In this document: one piece after another, positions 1 to 7,900 of the stretch
Position numbering within the stretch: the first letter of the stretch is position 1
Layout: the number at the start of each line of letters is the position of its first letter
Source: Halospeciosus flavus
Lineage (GTDB): Archaea; Halobacteriota; Halobacteria; Halobacteriales; Halobacteriaceae
Reading direction: 5' to 3'
Length of the DNA stretch: 64,000 nt
Assembly (NCBI RefSeq): GCF_029814175.1
Contig: NZ_CP122312.1
Span: 806,001-870,000, forward strand
The notes under the pieces: generated by a model
Told to the model about the DNA's origin: nothing
What the model saw: the letters and a program-made list of their open reading frames with translations, nothing else
Databases searched by the model: none
Translations under genes and position numbers: made by a program

Positions 1-1
1 G

Positions 2-301
2 GCCGACCGCCGCGACTGCGAGACCCTGGAAGTGCCGCCATTCGCTCGCCCCGGTAGGGCAGAACTCGCTCGTGCCCGCGAGGCCGTGGACGCCGCCGAC
101 GTCGTCGCGGTCCACGAGGACGCTGTCGACCTCGGCCCGAACCCCGACCTGCTCCGGAGCGCCGACCGGGCGTTCGTCTTCGCGGACGCCGAGGCGCTGC
201 TCGCGGCCGTCTCGGGCGAAGAGACGAGCGCGAACGTCGACGGTGCCGTCCGCCGGTTCGACGACTCGGCGGCCGTCGTCTCGGCGAACTCCGACGACTG
301 A
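2..301 (+). CDS. C-terminal fragment of an unidentified protein (possibly BtuD-type ATPase tail)
   Basis: The reading frame is open from the window edge to a TGA, giving the last 99 residues of a longer protein; a GTG at 32 is in frame but the frame continues upstream of it, so it is probably internal. The visible part is an alpha/beta stretch with VPPF, ADVVAVHEDAV and DRAFVFADAEALL. It resembles the extra C-terminal domain that haloarchaeal cobalamin-importer ATPases (BtuD) carry after the ABC cassette, but no Walker or signature motif lies in the window, so this is only a suggestion. The last ~25 residues are Asp/Ser/Ala-rich and probably disordered. Confidence 0.5.
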   Translation, partial: ADRRDCETLEVPPFARPGRAELARAREAVDAADVVAVHEDAVDLGPNPDLLRSADRAFVFADAEALLAAVSGEETSANVDGAVRRFDDSAAVVSANSDD

Positions 302-330
302 CACCGTCGCGCCGCCGGCATCTCGCCGAC

Positions 331-471
331 GGCCATATCTCCGTTATCGGCGCCATATCTCGACAACGTCGCCCATTTCTCAGTTATCGGCGCTATATCT
401 CGGCAACGTCGTCCATATCTCGACAACGCGCTCGATAACTCAGCTATCGACGCCACATCTCGAAAACGCCG
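331..471. repeat. Tandem array of about seven degenerate 20-21 nt units
   Basis: Seven consecutive units of 20-21 nt lie in the gap before the metallopeptidase gene. Two subtypes are interleaved: one based on CATATCTCGACAACG (exact copies at 354-368 and 414-428) and one based on CTCAGTTATCGG or its variant CTCAGCTATCGA. Units contain a GATAAC/GTTATC half-palindrome. The same 15-mer and sister units recur at 37142-37256. Function is unknown. There is no spacer diversity, so it is not CRISPR. Confidence 0.75.
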
Positions 472-537
472 AGCACCGGTACCGCAGTGCTCGCCGCTCC
501 CCCGACGTCTTTGGTGCCGGCGGCCGGAGGGGGAGGT

Positions 538-2664
538 ATGCGCTCTGTCGCGTCTCTGTTCGTCATCTCGTTGCTCCTCGTCTCGGCCGTCGGGCCGGTC
601 GCGGGCGTCGCCGCACCGGACGGGTCCGTCCCCTCCGCCAGCGCCGCGACCGGGACCGCACCGGCCGAGCACCAACAGAGTTCGACCGCCGCGACGGCGG
701 CAGTCGACACGACCGCGCAGTCGGACATCGTCCGGGACGTCACCCTCCACCTGACGCCCGACGACTCCGGTCACGTCCGCGCGGTCGTCACCTACCGACT
801 CCCCGATTCGATGACGGCCCTCCGCGTCTACCCGAGCGACCTCCCCGAACTCCAGTCGGCCGACGGCTTCTCCCGCGAGAGCGGCCACTACGCGTGGGAC
901 GGTACGACCGAGTCGCCGCGACTCGTCTTCCGCGTCCCGGTCAACCGCTCGCTGGAGACGTCCCGGTCCATCGACGGGGCGCGTGACACGCCCGCCAATT
1001 CGGCGGCAGCAGGGACGGTGGCGACGGCGACGGCGGCGACGGCGAGGACGACGGCGGCCCGGTCGGGTTTCTCCTTCGTCGACACGGGGTCGTGGGCCAT
1101 CGTGCCCGTCCCGCAGTTCCGGACGGAGTGGGAGTGGCGCGGGAGCGGCACCGTCCGCCTCGACCGCCGAGCGAGCGTCGCGGGGTCGGGCGCGACCGGC
1201 GGCGAGATGGCCTACCTCGGCGAGTACACCGAGTACACGGCCAGCGGGAACGGCCAGCACTTCCGCCTCGTCGTCCCGACGCCCGCGTCGATGCGCGAGT
1301 CGCCCGACGCCGTCCTCCGGGCGCTCGTGAACGCCTCGGCGATGCTCCGCGTGGGCGCCCGCGACGAGACGGTCTTCTTCGTCGCTGCGCCGACGTCCGT
1401 CCAGTGGGGACCGGCCGGTCTGGAGTACGGCGGGAGCGACGCCTGGGTGAGCGCCGATAGCCCTCTCGCCAGCGCCTCGAACGTCTGGTTCCACGAGTAC
1501 GTCCACACCCGGCAGGCCTACCGGACGACCACGCAGACGAAGTGGACCACCGAGGCCATCGCCGAGTACTACTCCGCGTTCCTGACGCTCCGACAGGACC
1601 GCATCGGCTTCGACGCGTTCCGCGACCTGCTCGCACGCGGGTCGCACTCGCCGTACGCCGGTGACGTCCTCGTCGACCCGAGCACGTGGGACGCGGGCAC
1701 GCCCTACTACAAGGGCGGACTCGTCTTCGGCGGGATCGACCGGCGGACCCGCCTGGCGACCGGGAGTCGCCACACCGCGATGGACGTCTTCGCGCAGTTG
1801 AACCGCGACACCGACCGCGTGACCGCCGACGAGTTCTACACCGCCGTCGGGGACGTCGCCGGTCCCGAGGTCCGCGAGTTCGCCGTCCGCTACACCCAGC
1901 AACCCGAAGCGCCCCGGATGTGGTCGTACGCCGAACACCGCGAGGCGTTCGGCGAGACGCCCCCGCGTATCGAGTACGGGGACGCCACCTACCGCGTCAC
2001 CGGCGACTACCGCAACGCGACCGTCGACACCGTTCCCACGCTCGTCGTCGGCGAGACGCTCCGGGTCACCGTCCCCGTCAAGAACACCGGCGGGACGACC
2101 GGCGAGTACGAGGTGACGCTCGGTCGTAACGAGAGCGTCGTCGCGCAGACGGGGGGGACCCTCGCCCCGAGCGAACGGAAGACGGTCACGCTGACCCACA
2201 CGTTCGCGCAGACCGGCGAGTACACCCTCTGGTTCGGCGCCGAGCGCCACGCCGTCGCCGTGAAGTCGCCGCTCCCTGCCAACGTTACGGGCCTCTCCGC
2301 CAACCGGACGACCGTCGAACCCGGCGGCGCCGTCGAGGTCGTCGCGACCGTCGCGAACCCCGGTGACCGCCCGGCCAGCGGGACGTTCGCCGTCCGCGTC
2401 GACGGCGAGGTTCGAGCGGAGTGGACCACGAAACTCGCGGCCAACGAGACCGCGACCCACCGGACGACCCTCGTCTTCGAGGTCCCCGGCGAGCACGTGG
2501 TGCGGGTCGGCAACCGGACCGTGACGGTCACCGTCGAAGGCGGCGGCGCCGTCCCCACGGAGACGCCGCTCCCGGTCCCCGGCTTCGGCGTGCCGGCCGT
2601 GCTCGGTGCCTTCGTCGCCGTCCTCGCCGTCCTCCTCGCCCGCGTGGGTGGCCGGCGGACCTAA
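538..2664 (+). CDS. Secreted gluzincin-like metallopeptidase with PGF-CTERM anchor
   Basis: The 708-residue product starts at ATG 538 after a GGAGGGGGAGG ribosome site; an in-frame upstream start at 487 lacks one. A Sec signal (RSVASLFVISLLLVSA) leads into a Ser/Thr/Ala linker and a beta-rich domain. The zinc motif HEYVH lies near residue 319 and is followed 15 residues later by TTEAIAEYY, whose Glu fits the third ligand of a gluzincin of the peptidase-MA/M1 type. After residue ~500 come two CARDB-like beta-sandwich repeats and a Thr/Pro stretch. The end is PGFGVPAVLGAFVAVLAVLL plus VGGRRT, a PGF-CTERM signal for archaeosortase processing and lipid anchoring. Substrate unknown. Confidence 0.75.
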   Translation: MRSVASLFVISLLLVSAVGPVAGVAAPDGSVPSASAATGTAPAEHQQSSTAATAAVDTTAQSDIVRDVTLHLTPDDSGHVRAVVTYRLPDSMTALRVYPSDLPELQSADGFSRESGHYAWDGTTESPRLVFRVPVNRSLETSRSIDGARDTPANSAAAGTVATATAATARTTAARSGFSFVDTGSWAIVPVPQFRTEWEWRGSGTVRLDRRASVAGSGATGGEMAYLGEYTEYTASGNGQHFRLVVPTPASMRESPDAVLRALVNASAMLRVGARDETVFFVAAPTSVQWGPAGLEYGGSDAWVSADSPLASASNVWFHEYVHTRQAYRTTTQTKWTTEAIAEYYSAFLTLRQDRIGFDAFRDLLARGSHSPYAGDVLVDPSTWDAGTPYYKGGLVFGGIDRRTRLATGSRHTAMDVFAQLNRDTDRVTADEFYTAVGDVAGPEVREFAVRYTQQPEAPRMWSYAEHREAFGETPPRIEYGDATYRVTGDYRNATVDTVPTLVVGETLRVTVPVKNTGGTTGEYEVTLGRNESVVAQTGGTLAPSERKTVTLTHTFAQTGEYTLWFGAERHAVAVKSPLPANVTGLSANRTTVEPGGAVEVVATVANPGDRPASGTFAVRVDGEVRAEWTTKLAANETATHRTTLVFEVPGEHVVRVGNRTVTVTVEGGGAVPTETPLPVPGFGVPAVLGAFVAVLAVLLARVGGRRT

Positions 2665-2689
2665 ACGAGACCCCCGTGAACTGGTGGCC

Positions 2690-3631
2690 GTGACTCGAAC
2701 GCTCCACGCGGTCCCCGCGGTGGCGCTGGCGCTCCTCCTCGTCGTCGCCGGCTGTGCGGGACCGGTACCGTCCCCGGAGACGTCGACGACGCCCACCGGA
2801 CAGCCGACGTCGACGGCCCCCACGACGCTCCCGGCGGGTGAGGGGACCGTCGTCACCGTCGTCGACGTAGCCGACGGCGACACGGTCGACATCCGCTACC
2901 GGAACGGGACACGCGATACCGTCCGACTGCTCGGTGTCGACACACCCGAGGTGTGGACGAAGAACGACCCGACCGAGTTCCGCGGCGTCCCCGACACGGA
3001 GGCGGGCCGACAGTGTCTCCGCGAGTGGGGCCGTGCCGCGAGCGACTACACGAAGTCGCGACTCGCGGGCGAGCAGGTCCGCATCGTCGTCGGCGGCGAC
3101 GTGCGCGGTTCCTACGGTCGGCTCTTAGCGCACGTCTACGTGAACGGCACCAACCACAACCTCCGTCTCGTCGAGCAGGGGTACGCCCGGGTCTACCGCA
3201 GCGAGTTCGCCCTCCTCGACCGGTTCCTCGCGGCCCAGGAGCGCGCCCGGAACGCCACCCGCGGGCTCTGGCAGTGCGCCACGCCGGTTCCCGACGAGGC
3301 GGGTCTCGTCGTCGAGACGGTCCACGCGGACGCCGCAGGGTCCGAGTCGGAGAACCTGAACGACGAGTACGTCGTCTTCCGGAACGCGGGCAACGAGACG
3401 CTCGAACTCGGCGGGTGGACGGTCGCGGACGCGGCGGGCCACCGCTACCGCTTCCCCGCGGGGACCACCCTCGCGCCCGACGCCCGGTTGACGCTCCACA
3501 CCGGGAGCGGGACGAACACCGAGACGGACGTCTACTGGGGTGCCGGCGACCCGGTGTGGAACAACGCCGGCGACACCGTCACGGTGTACAACGCGAGCGG
3601 GACGTCGGTCCTCCACTACGAGTACGACTGA
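2690..3631 (+). CDS. Thermonuclease-family lipoprotein with lamin-tail domain
   Basis: The 313-residue product has a lipoprotein leader (ALALLLVVAGC, lipobox Cys near residue 20) and a Thr/Pro linker. A staphylococcal-nuclease (SNase) domain spans about residues 48-195: DVADGDTVDIRYRNG and RLLGVDTPE give the catalytic Asp and Arg region, and GSYGRLLAHVYVNG the second Arg segment. A lamin-tail (LTD) beta-sandwich follows at about 215-313. It should cut DNA or RNA at the cell surface. Start is GTG 2690; GTG 2684 two codons earlier is equally possible. It begins 25 nt after the metallopeptidase stop, so the two surface proteins may be cotranscribed. Confidence 0.85.
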   Translation: MTRTLHAVPAVALALLLVVAGCAGPVPSPETSTTPTGQPTSTAPTTLPAGEGTVVTVVDVADGDTVDIRYRNGTRDTVRLLGVDTPEVWTKNDPTEFRGVPDTEAGRQCLREWGRAASDYTKSRLAGEQVRIVVGGDVRGSYGRLLAHVYVNGTNHNLRLVEQGYARVYRSEFALLDRFLAAQERARNATRGLWQCATPVPDEAGLVVETVHADAAGSESENLNDEYVVFRNAGNETLELGGWTVADAAGHRYRFPAGTTLAPDARLTLHTGSGTNTETDVYWGAGDPVWNNAGDTVTVYNASGTSVLHYEYD

Positions 3632-3685
3632 CGCGACGTGGACACAATTTTTAACCGGTAACGGTTCGAAAGTTTCTCCGAACCG

Positions 3686-4063
3686 ATGGACCGCCGGGGC
3701 TTCCTCCGCGCGACCGGGGCGACGCTCGCCGCCACCACCGCGAGCGCCGCCGCCGGGTGTCAGGGGGTCCGGCCCGAACCCGACCTCGACTGGTCCTACG
3801 ACTACGGCGCGGTCGAGAAAGACGACGTCGGCGTCGTGCGACTCGTCGGGACGGCGACGAACAGCGGCGAGGTCGCGCTCCCCGCCGCCGAACTCGTCGC
3901 CCACCTCCTCGACGACCAGGGCGAGGTCCTCTCCCAGCGCGTCGCCGAGTTCGAGCACCTCGCCCGTGGCGAAGAGGCCCCTTTCGACCTCGACTTCCGA
4001 CTCCCGCTCGACCGGTTCCGCCGCGTCGACGGCGCGGTACTCTCGCCGCGCTTCCCGGGCTGA
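3686..4063 (+). CDS. Small Tat-exported lipoprotein, FxLYD-like
   Basis: The 125-residue protein begins MDRRGFLRATG, a twin-arginine signal, and continues to a lipobox ending AAAGC near residue 30. It is therefore probably exported folded and lipid-anchored. The mature part reads as one small beta-sandwich (VGVVRLVGTATNSGEVALP, then LVAHLLDDQGEVL) like FxLYD-type domains often found in haloarchaeal lipoproteins. A T-rich TATA element (TTTTTAA, 3648-3654) lies about 32 nt upstream of the ATG, so it has its own promoter despite following the nuclease gene in the same direction. Ligand unknown. Confidence 0.7.
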   Translation: MDRRGFLRATGATLAATTASAAAGCQGVRPEPDLDWSYDYGAVEKDDVGVVRLVGTATNSGEVALPAAELVAHLLDDQGEVLSQRVAEFEHLARGEEAPFDLDFRLPLDRFRRVDGAVLSPRFPG

Positions 4064-4098
4064 ACGGGCCGCCGCGTGTGGTGGCACGCAACACGAAC

Positions 4099-4108
4099 TT
4101 ATTTATAG
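4099..4108 (+). promoter_or_regulatory. TATA box of cspA
   Basis: The sequence ACTTATTTATAG is centred about 28 nt upstream of the cspA ATG at 4132. That spacing puts the start of transcription at or a few bases before the ATG, so the mRNA is probably leaderless, which is common in haloarchaea. No ribosome-binding site precedes the ATG. Confidence 0.65.
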
Positions 4109-4131
4109 TGTGGAACAGACAATCGTGTACG

Positions 4132-4326
4132 ATGGCAAAAGGTACGGTTGCCTTCTTCAACGACGAGAAGGGCTACGGTTTCATCGAGACTGAGGCTGCG
4201 GACGACGACGTGTTCTTCCACATGGAGGACGTTGGCGGTCCCGACCTCGAGGAGGGACAGGAGGTCGAATTCGAGATTACGGAGTCGGAGAAGGGTCCAC
4301 GGGCCGAGAACCTCACGCGCCTGTAG
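4132..4326 (+). CDS. cspA: Cold-shock protein, CspA family
   Basis: The 64-residue protein is a complete cold-shock domain. RNP1 is visible as KGYGFIE and RNP2 as DVFFHMEDV, with the typical end VEFEITESEKGPRAENL. It binds single-stranded nucleic acid as an RNA chaperone. The haloarchaeal version is more acidic than bacterial CspA but of usual length. ATG 4132 is the first start after a TATA box and gives the canonical MAKGTVAFFN beginning. It is monocistronic: the next gene begins 94 nt downstream. Confidence 0.95.
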   Translation: MAKGTVAFFNDEKGYGFIETEAADDDVFFHMEDVGGPDLEEGQEVEFEITESEKGPRAENLTRL

Positions 4327-4420
4327 ACGCGGCCGATTCGCGCCGTTCGGTACCACGCTCCAACCGGCGAGTTCCACATTTTCCGCGCATCGCTTACGTA
4401 CCACCCCCGTAGTTACGGGT

Positions 4421-5092
4421 ATGAGCCAGCAACTAGAGGTCGACGTCGACGAGTCCGGCGTCGCACACGACGAGACGTTCCCGGAGGCCATCGAGGCGCT
4501 CCGCACCCGTCGCTCGGGTCACAACTTCGACCCCGACGAAGACATCGACGACGAGACGCTGGAAGCGCTGATCGAGGACGCGACGTACGCGCCCTCCTCG
4601 TACAACCTCCAGCCGTGGGAGTTCGTCGCCGTCCAGGACGACGAGAACCTCGACGAGGTCGTCGACCTCGCCTACGGGCAGGAACACGTTCGGGAGGCCG
4701 GGACGGCCATCTTCGTCGTCGGCCACACCGAACCCGAGACGGCCGACCGCGTCTTCGAGGAGTGGGTCGAGGCCGGCCGCTTCGACGAGGAGACCGCAGA
4801 GCAGGTCAAAGAACAGACGGTTGCCGGCTACGAGAGCGAACGGGCCGGGCGCGACTACGCCATCCGTAACGCGAGTCTCGCCGCCGAGAACCTCCTCCTC
4901 TCCGCGCACGCCCGCGGCCTGACGGCGACCCCCATGAGCGGGTTCGACTTCGAGGGTGTCTCCGAGTTCCTCGGCCTGCCCGACGACAAGATTCCGGTCG
5001 TCCTCATCGCAGTCGGTCCGAGCGGCGGCGAGGAACCCGAACGACTCCCCCGCCGCGACGTCGACGACGTCCTCCACCGCGAGGAGTACTAG
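4421..5092 (+). CDS. Nitroreductase family FMN-dependent oxidoreductase
   Basis: The 223-residue protein has the nitroreductase layout: an N-terminal ALRTRRSGHNFDPDEDID segment where the conserved Arg-Arg-Ser contacts FMN phosphate, then DATYAPSSYNLQPWEFVAV, the second FMN-binding stretch, and SAHARGLTATPMSGFD near the C-terminus. Proteins of this family reduce nitro or quinone compounds with NAD(P)H. The physiological substrate cannot be read here. It is monocistronic and convergent with the channel fusion gene, with only 27 nt between stops. ATG 4421 is preceded by a GTTACGGGT stretch with no good ribosome site. Confidence 0.9.
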   Translation: MSQQLEVDVDESGVAHDETFPEAIEALRTRRSGHNFDPDEDIDDETLEALIEDATYAPSSYNLQPWEFVAVQDDENLDEVVDLAYGQEHVREAGTAIFVVGHTEPETADRVFEEWVEAGRFDEETAEQVKEQTVAGYESERAGRDYAIRNASLAAENLLLSAHARGLTATPMSGFDFEGVSEFLGLPDDKIPVVLIAVGPSGGEEPERLPRRDVDDVLHREEY

Positions 5093-5119
5093 AGCGACCC
5101 GCCGACCCTCGATTTCTCT

Positions 5120-7072
5120 TCAGAGCTCCGAACGCTTGACCAGCGCGTAGAGCACGAGTCCGCCGAGCACGACGCTCAGGTACACCTCTACGGCGGCCGT
5201 CAGTCGAGCGAGCGCGCCTACCGGCCCGATTCCCCCGTAGCCGATAGTGAGGAACGTGATGTAGCTGAAGTAGACGTTCTCGTAGAGGAGGCGTGCGCCC
5301 TCGGGCGTGAGCACCGCGCCGAGCCCCTGGAGTTGGCCCGCGCTCGTTCGGAACGCGTCGCCGCCAAAGGCGTAGAGGAGGCCAGGGAACAGCGGGAAGA
5401 GCAAGAACACGGTGAGGATACGACCGAGGCGCATCCCGTAGCCACAGGAGACGTCGAGGAAGGCGTTCTCGACGGCCCGACTCACGCTCCCGACGCGGGT
5501 CGGCCAGTCGACGACGGCGTCGCGGGCGATGACCAGGTGTTTGCGCCGGGCGGCGCGCTGGCGTTTCACGCGGAACTCGCCGGCGGCCTTGACGTAACCG
5601 CCGCTCGACGCCGCCTTCTTCGCCTTCAGGTACGTCGTCTCGACGTTCGCGGGCGTCGCCGGGAGCGCGAACTCGTAGTCGCCGGCCGGTTCGTCGAAGT
5701 CGTGGACGTTCCAGCGATTGCGGTCGAGGTAGTACGTGTGCGCCGAGAAGTCGAACTCGTAGCCGTCGAACTCGTCGAACTCCGTGTTCAGGAAGCGAAA
5801 GTAGTCGAGGAGTTCCAGTTCGTCCTGGCGGTCCGCCGAGGAGAGGTCGACCGCCCCGAGACTCGCGCGCGTCAGGTCGTAGCGCACCCAGGCGTCGGTC
5901 GGTTGGTGGATCTCGCCGTGCTTCAGACTCGCGTCGGTGAAGTTCACGCAGACGTCCGCGTCGAGCGGTTCGGCGGCGAACCGGAACTCGTCGGTGAACG
6001 CGGCCCCCTCGAAGTCGACGACGCCGCCGAACTGCGTCCCGTCGAAGGTGGCAGTCGCGAGCGTCGACTCGGCGAAATCGACGTCGGTGGCGAAGACCAC
6101 GTCGTCGAACGTCGCGTCACCCGAGAAGCGCGTCGCGTTGAACCGGCCGACCTCGTCGACGGTCGCCCCGGTGAAGTCGGCGTCCCGGAACGCCGCGTCG
6201 TCGAACGTGGCCTCGCGGAAGGAGACGTTCGAGAAGTCGGCGTCGTCGCGGAGACTCCGCATACCACCCTCGAAGACGGCGCCGCGGAAGACGGCCGCCC
6301 GCTCGAAGGTGGTCCCCGAGAAGGCGGCGTCGCCGCCGAAACGCGCCTCGTCGAAGTCCGCCTCGTCGTGGAACGTGGTGTCCTCGAAGACGGCCGTCCC
6401 CTCGAAGTCGGCCGCCTCGAACCCGCCGACGCCGCGGAAGGTCGCGCCGTCGAACGTCGTCGCACCGAACGTGGCGCGCCGGAAGGTCACGTCCGCCTCG
6501 AACGTGACGCCCGAGAAGTCCGCGTTGTCGCCGAGGTCGTTCGAGGTCCCGCTGAAGCGCGCGGCGCGGAAGTCCACGCTCCCGGCGAACGACGCGCCGA
6601 CGAATCGGGTGTCGTCGCCGAACGTCACCTCCGTCGCACTCGTCGCTCCCTGGAACCGGACGTCGACGAACGAGGCGTCTCGGTCGAAGCGCGTCTCGTC
6701 GAGACACACGTCGCCCTCGACGGTCGACCCGTCGAAGACGGCGTCGTACTCGAAGCGGGCGTCCTCGAAGGTGACGTCGCCGAACGCACACGCCTCGAAA
6801 TGGACGGGGAACTCGACGTCCGCGTGGTCGGCCCGGAACGACTCGAACGTACAGTTCCGGAACACGAGGGGGTACTCGTTGGCACCAGTGAGGTCGGCGT
6901 AGGCGAAGTCGAGGTCGGGGAACGAACAGCCCTCGAGCACCTTCTGTGTCCGGTCGCCGTGTTCGACGACCGTCTGGAGCGCCTCTTGGACCGTCTCGGG
7001 GTCGACGTCGGCCCGCTCGTCGGGTGGGCGGGTCAGGAGGGCACGCTGCTCGGCGACGGAGGGCTGGCTCAT
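5120..7072 (-). CDS. Pentapeptide-repeat protein fused to a two-TM potassium-channel pore
   Basis: The 650-residue protein has about 390 residues of A(D/N)(L/F)xx-type pentapeptide repeats (for example DFTGATVDEVGRFNATRFSG), predicted to form a right-handed quadrilateral beta helix. A ~100-residue linker with acidic and basic patches follows (the RVKRQRAARRKHLVIARD segment). The C-terminal ~90 residues hold two membrane segments flanking the pore loop TIGYGGIGP, matching the TxGYG potassium filter. The likely topology is a cytosolic beta helix on an Ion_trans_2 pore. What the helix senses is unknown. Two soluble pentapeptide genes lie nearby at 9437 and 9936, with the transporter pair between. 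The gene is monocistronic on the minus strand. Confidence 0.85.
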   Translation of the reverse strand: MSQPSVAEQRALLTRPPDERADVDPETVQEALQTVVEHGDRTQKVLEGCSFPDLDFAYADLTGANEYPLVFRNCTFESFRADHADVEFPVHFEACAFGDVTFEDARFEYDAVFDGSTVEGDVCLDETRFDRDASFVDVRFQGATSATEVTFGDDTRFVGASFAGSVDFRAARFSGTSNDLGDNADFSGVTFEADVTFRRATFGATTFDGATFRGVGGFEAADFEGTAVFEDTTFHDEADFDEARFGGDAAFSGTTFERAAVFRGAVFEGGMRSLRDDADFSNVSFREATFDDAAFRDADFTGATVDEVGRFNATRFSGDATFDDVVFATDVDFAESTLATATFDGTQFGGVVDFEGAAFTDEFRFAAEPLDADVCVNFTDASLKHGEIHQPTDAWVRYDLTRASLGAVDLSSADRQDELELLDYFRFLNTEFDEFDGYEFDFSAHTYYLDRNRWNVHDFDEPAGDYEFALPATPANVETTYLKAKKAASSGGYVKAAGEFRVKRQRAARRKHLVIARDAVVDWPTRVGSVSRAVENAFLDVSCGYGMRLGRILTVFLLFPLFPGLLYAFGGDAFRTSAGQLQGLGAVLTPEGARLLYENVYFSYITFLTIGYGGIGPVGALARLTAAVEVYLSVVLGGLVLYALVKRSEL

Positions 7073-7111
7073 GGTGTCTCTGTGAGGCCTCGGCGCAAAA
7101 AGATTGGCCGG

Positions 7112-7894
7112 CTACCTGAGCGCGATGTACGGCCCGAGGACGAGCAACAGCACCGCGAGGACGCGCGTGAGCCGCTCCGCGTCGACGGACTGGGCGACCT
7201 TCCACCCGACGACGACGCCGACAAGTTCGGGGACGCCGATGGCGACCGCGAGCGGCCAGGAGACGGCGTCGCGGGCGACGTACCCCACCGTGGCGAACGC
7301 CGCGACGAAGATGGACTGTACCTGGGCGACGCCGACGGCGACGAGCATCGGGACGCCGACGGCCACCAGGAGTGGGACGGCGAGGACCGGGCCCCCGACG
7401 CCGAGGAGACCGCCGGAGACGCCGACGAAGCTCCCGATGGCCGCGACGCCGAGCGTGCCGCGGGTCGTGGTCGCGTCGTAGCCGCCCTCCGCGCCGGTCG
7501 ACCCGTAGCGCGTCCGGTAGAAGACGAGGACGCCGGTCAGCGAGACGAACACACCCAGCAGGAGGGCGAACGTCGACTCGTCGACGAGCGCGTTCAGGCG
7601 AACGCCGACGAGCGCGCCGAGGAGTCCGGTGACGCTCAGGACGACGGCCATCCGCTTCCCGCCGTGGGCGCCGAGTTCGCCGGAGCGGCGGTAACTCTCG
7701 GCTCCGACGAGTCCCGTCGCGACGAACGTCGCGCTGGCCGTCCCGACGACGACTGCCGGCGGCAAGTCAGTGAGCGCGACGAGTGCGATGGTGACGAAGA
7801 TGCCGCCGGGACCGACCGCGGTGATGCCGACGCCGGCAAACAGCGAGAGGACGACCAGGAGCGCGAGTGTCGTGGTGGGAATCCCAGCGACCAT
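7112..7894 (-). CDS. TauE/SafE (DUF81) family permease
   Basis: The 260-residue integral membrane protein has about eight hydrophobic segments and the two-fold pseudo-repeat of the TauE/SafE family: GVGITAVGPGGIFVTIALV near the N-terminus and GVSGGLLGVGGPVLAVPLLV at mid-protein. Members export sulfite, sulfonates or similar small anions, or take part in their uptake; the substrate is not evident. It starts 6 nt after the stop of the Nramp-like gene, so the two form an operon on the minus strand. Confidence 0.85.
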   Translation of the reverse strand: MVAGIPTTTLALLVVLSLFAGVGITAVGPGGIFVTIALVALTDLPPAVVVGTASATFVATGLVGAESYRRSGELGAHGGKRMAVVLSVTGLLGALVGVRLNALVDESTFALLLGVFVSLTGVLVFYRTRYGSTGAEGGYDATTTRGTLGVAAIGSFVGVSGGLLGVGGPVLAVPLLVAVGVPMLVAVGVAQVQSIFVAAFATVGYVARDAVSWPLAVAIGVPELVGVVVGWKVAQSVDAERLTRVLAVLLLVLGPYIALR

Positions 7895-7900
7895 CGCGTG

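Noticed and set aside
331..471. CRISPR array
   Set aside because: Units follow each other without unique spacers of constant length, the units themselves vary, and no cas genes are present in the window.
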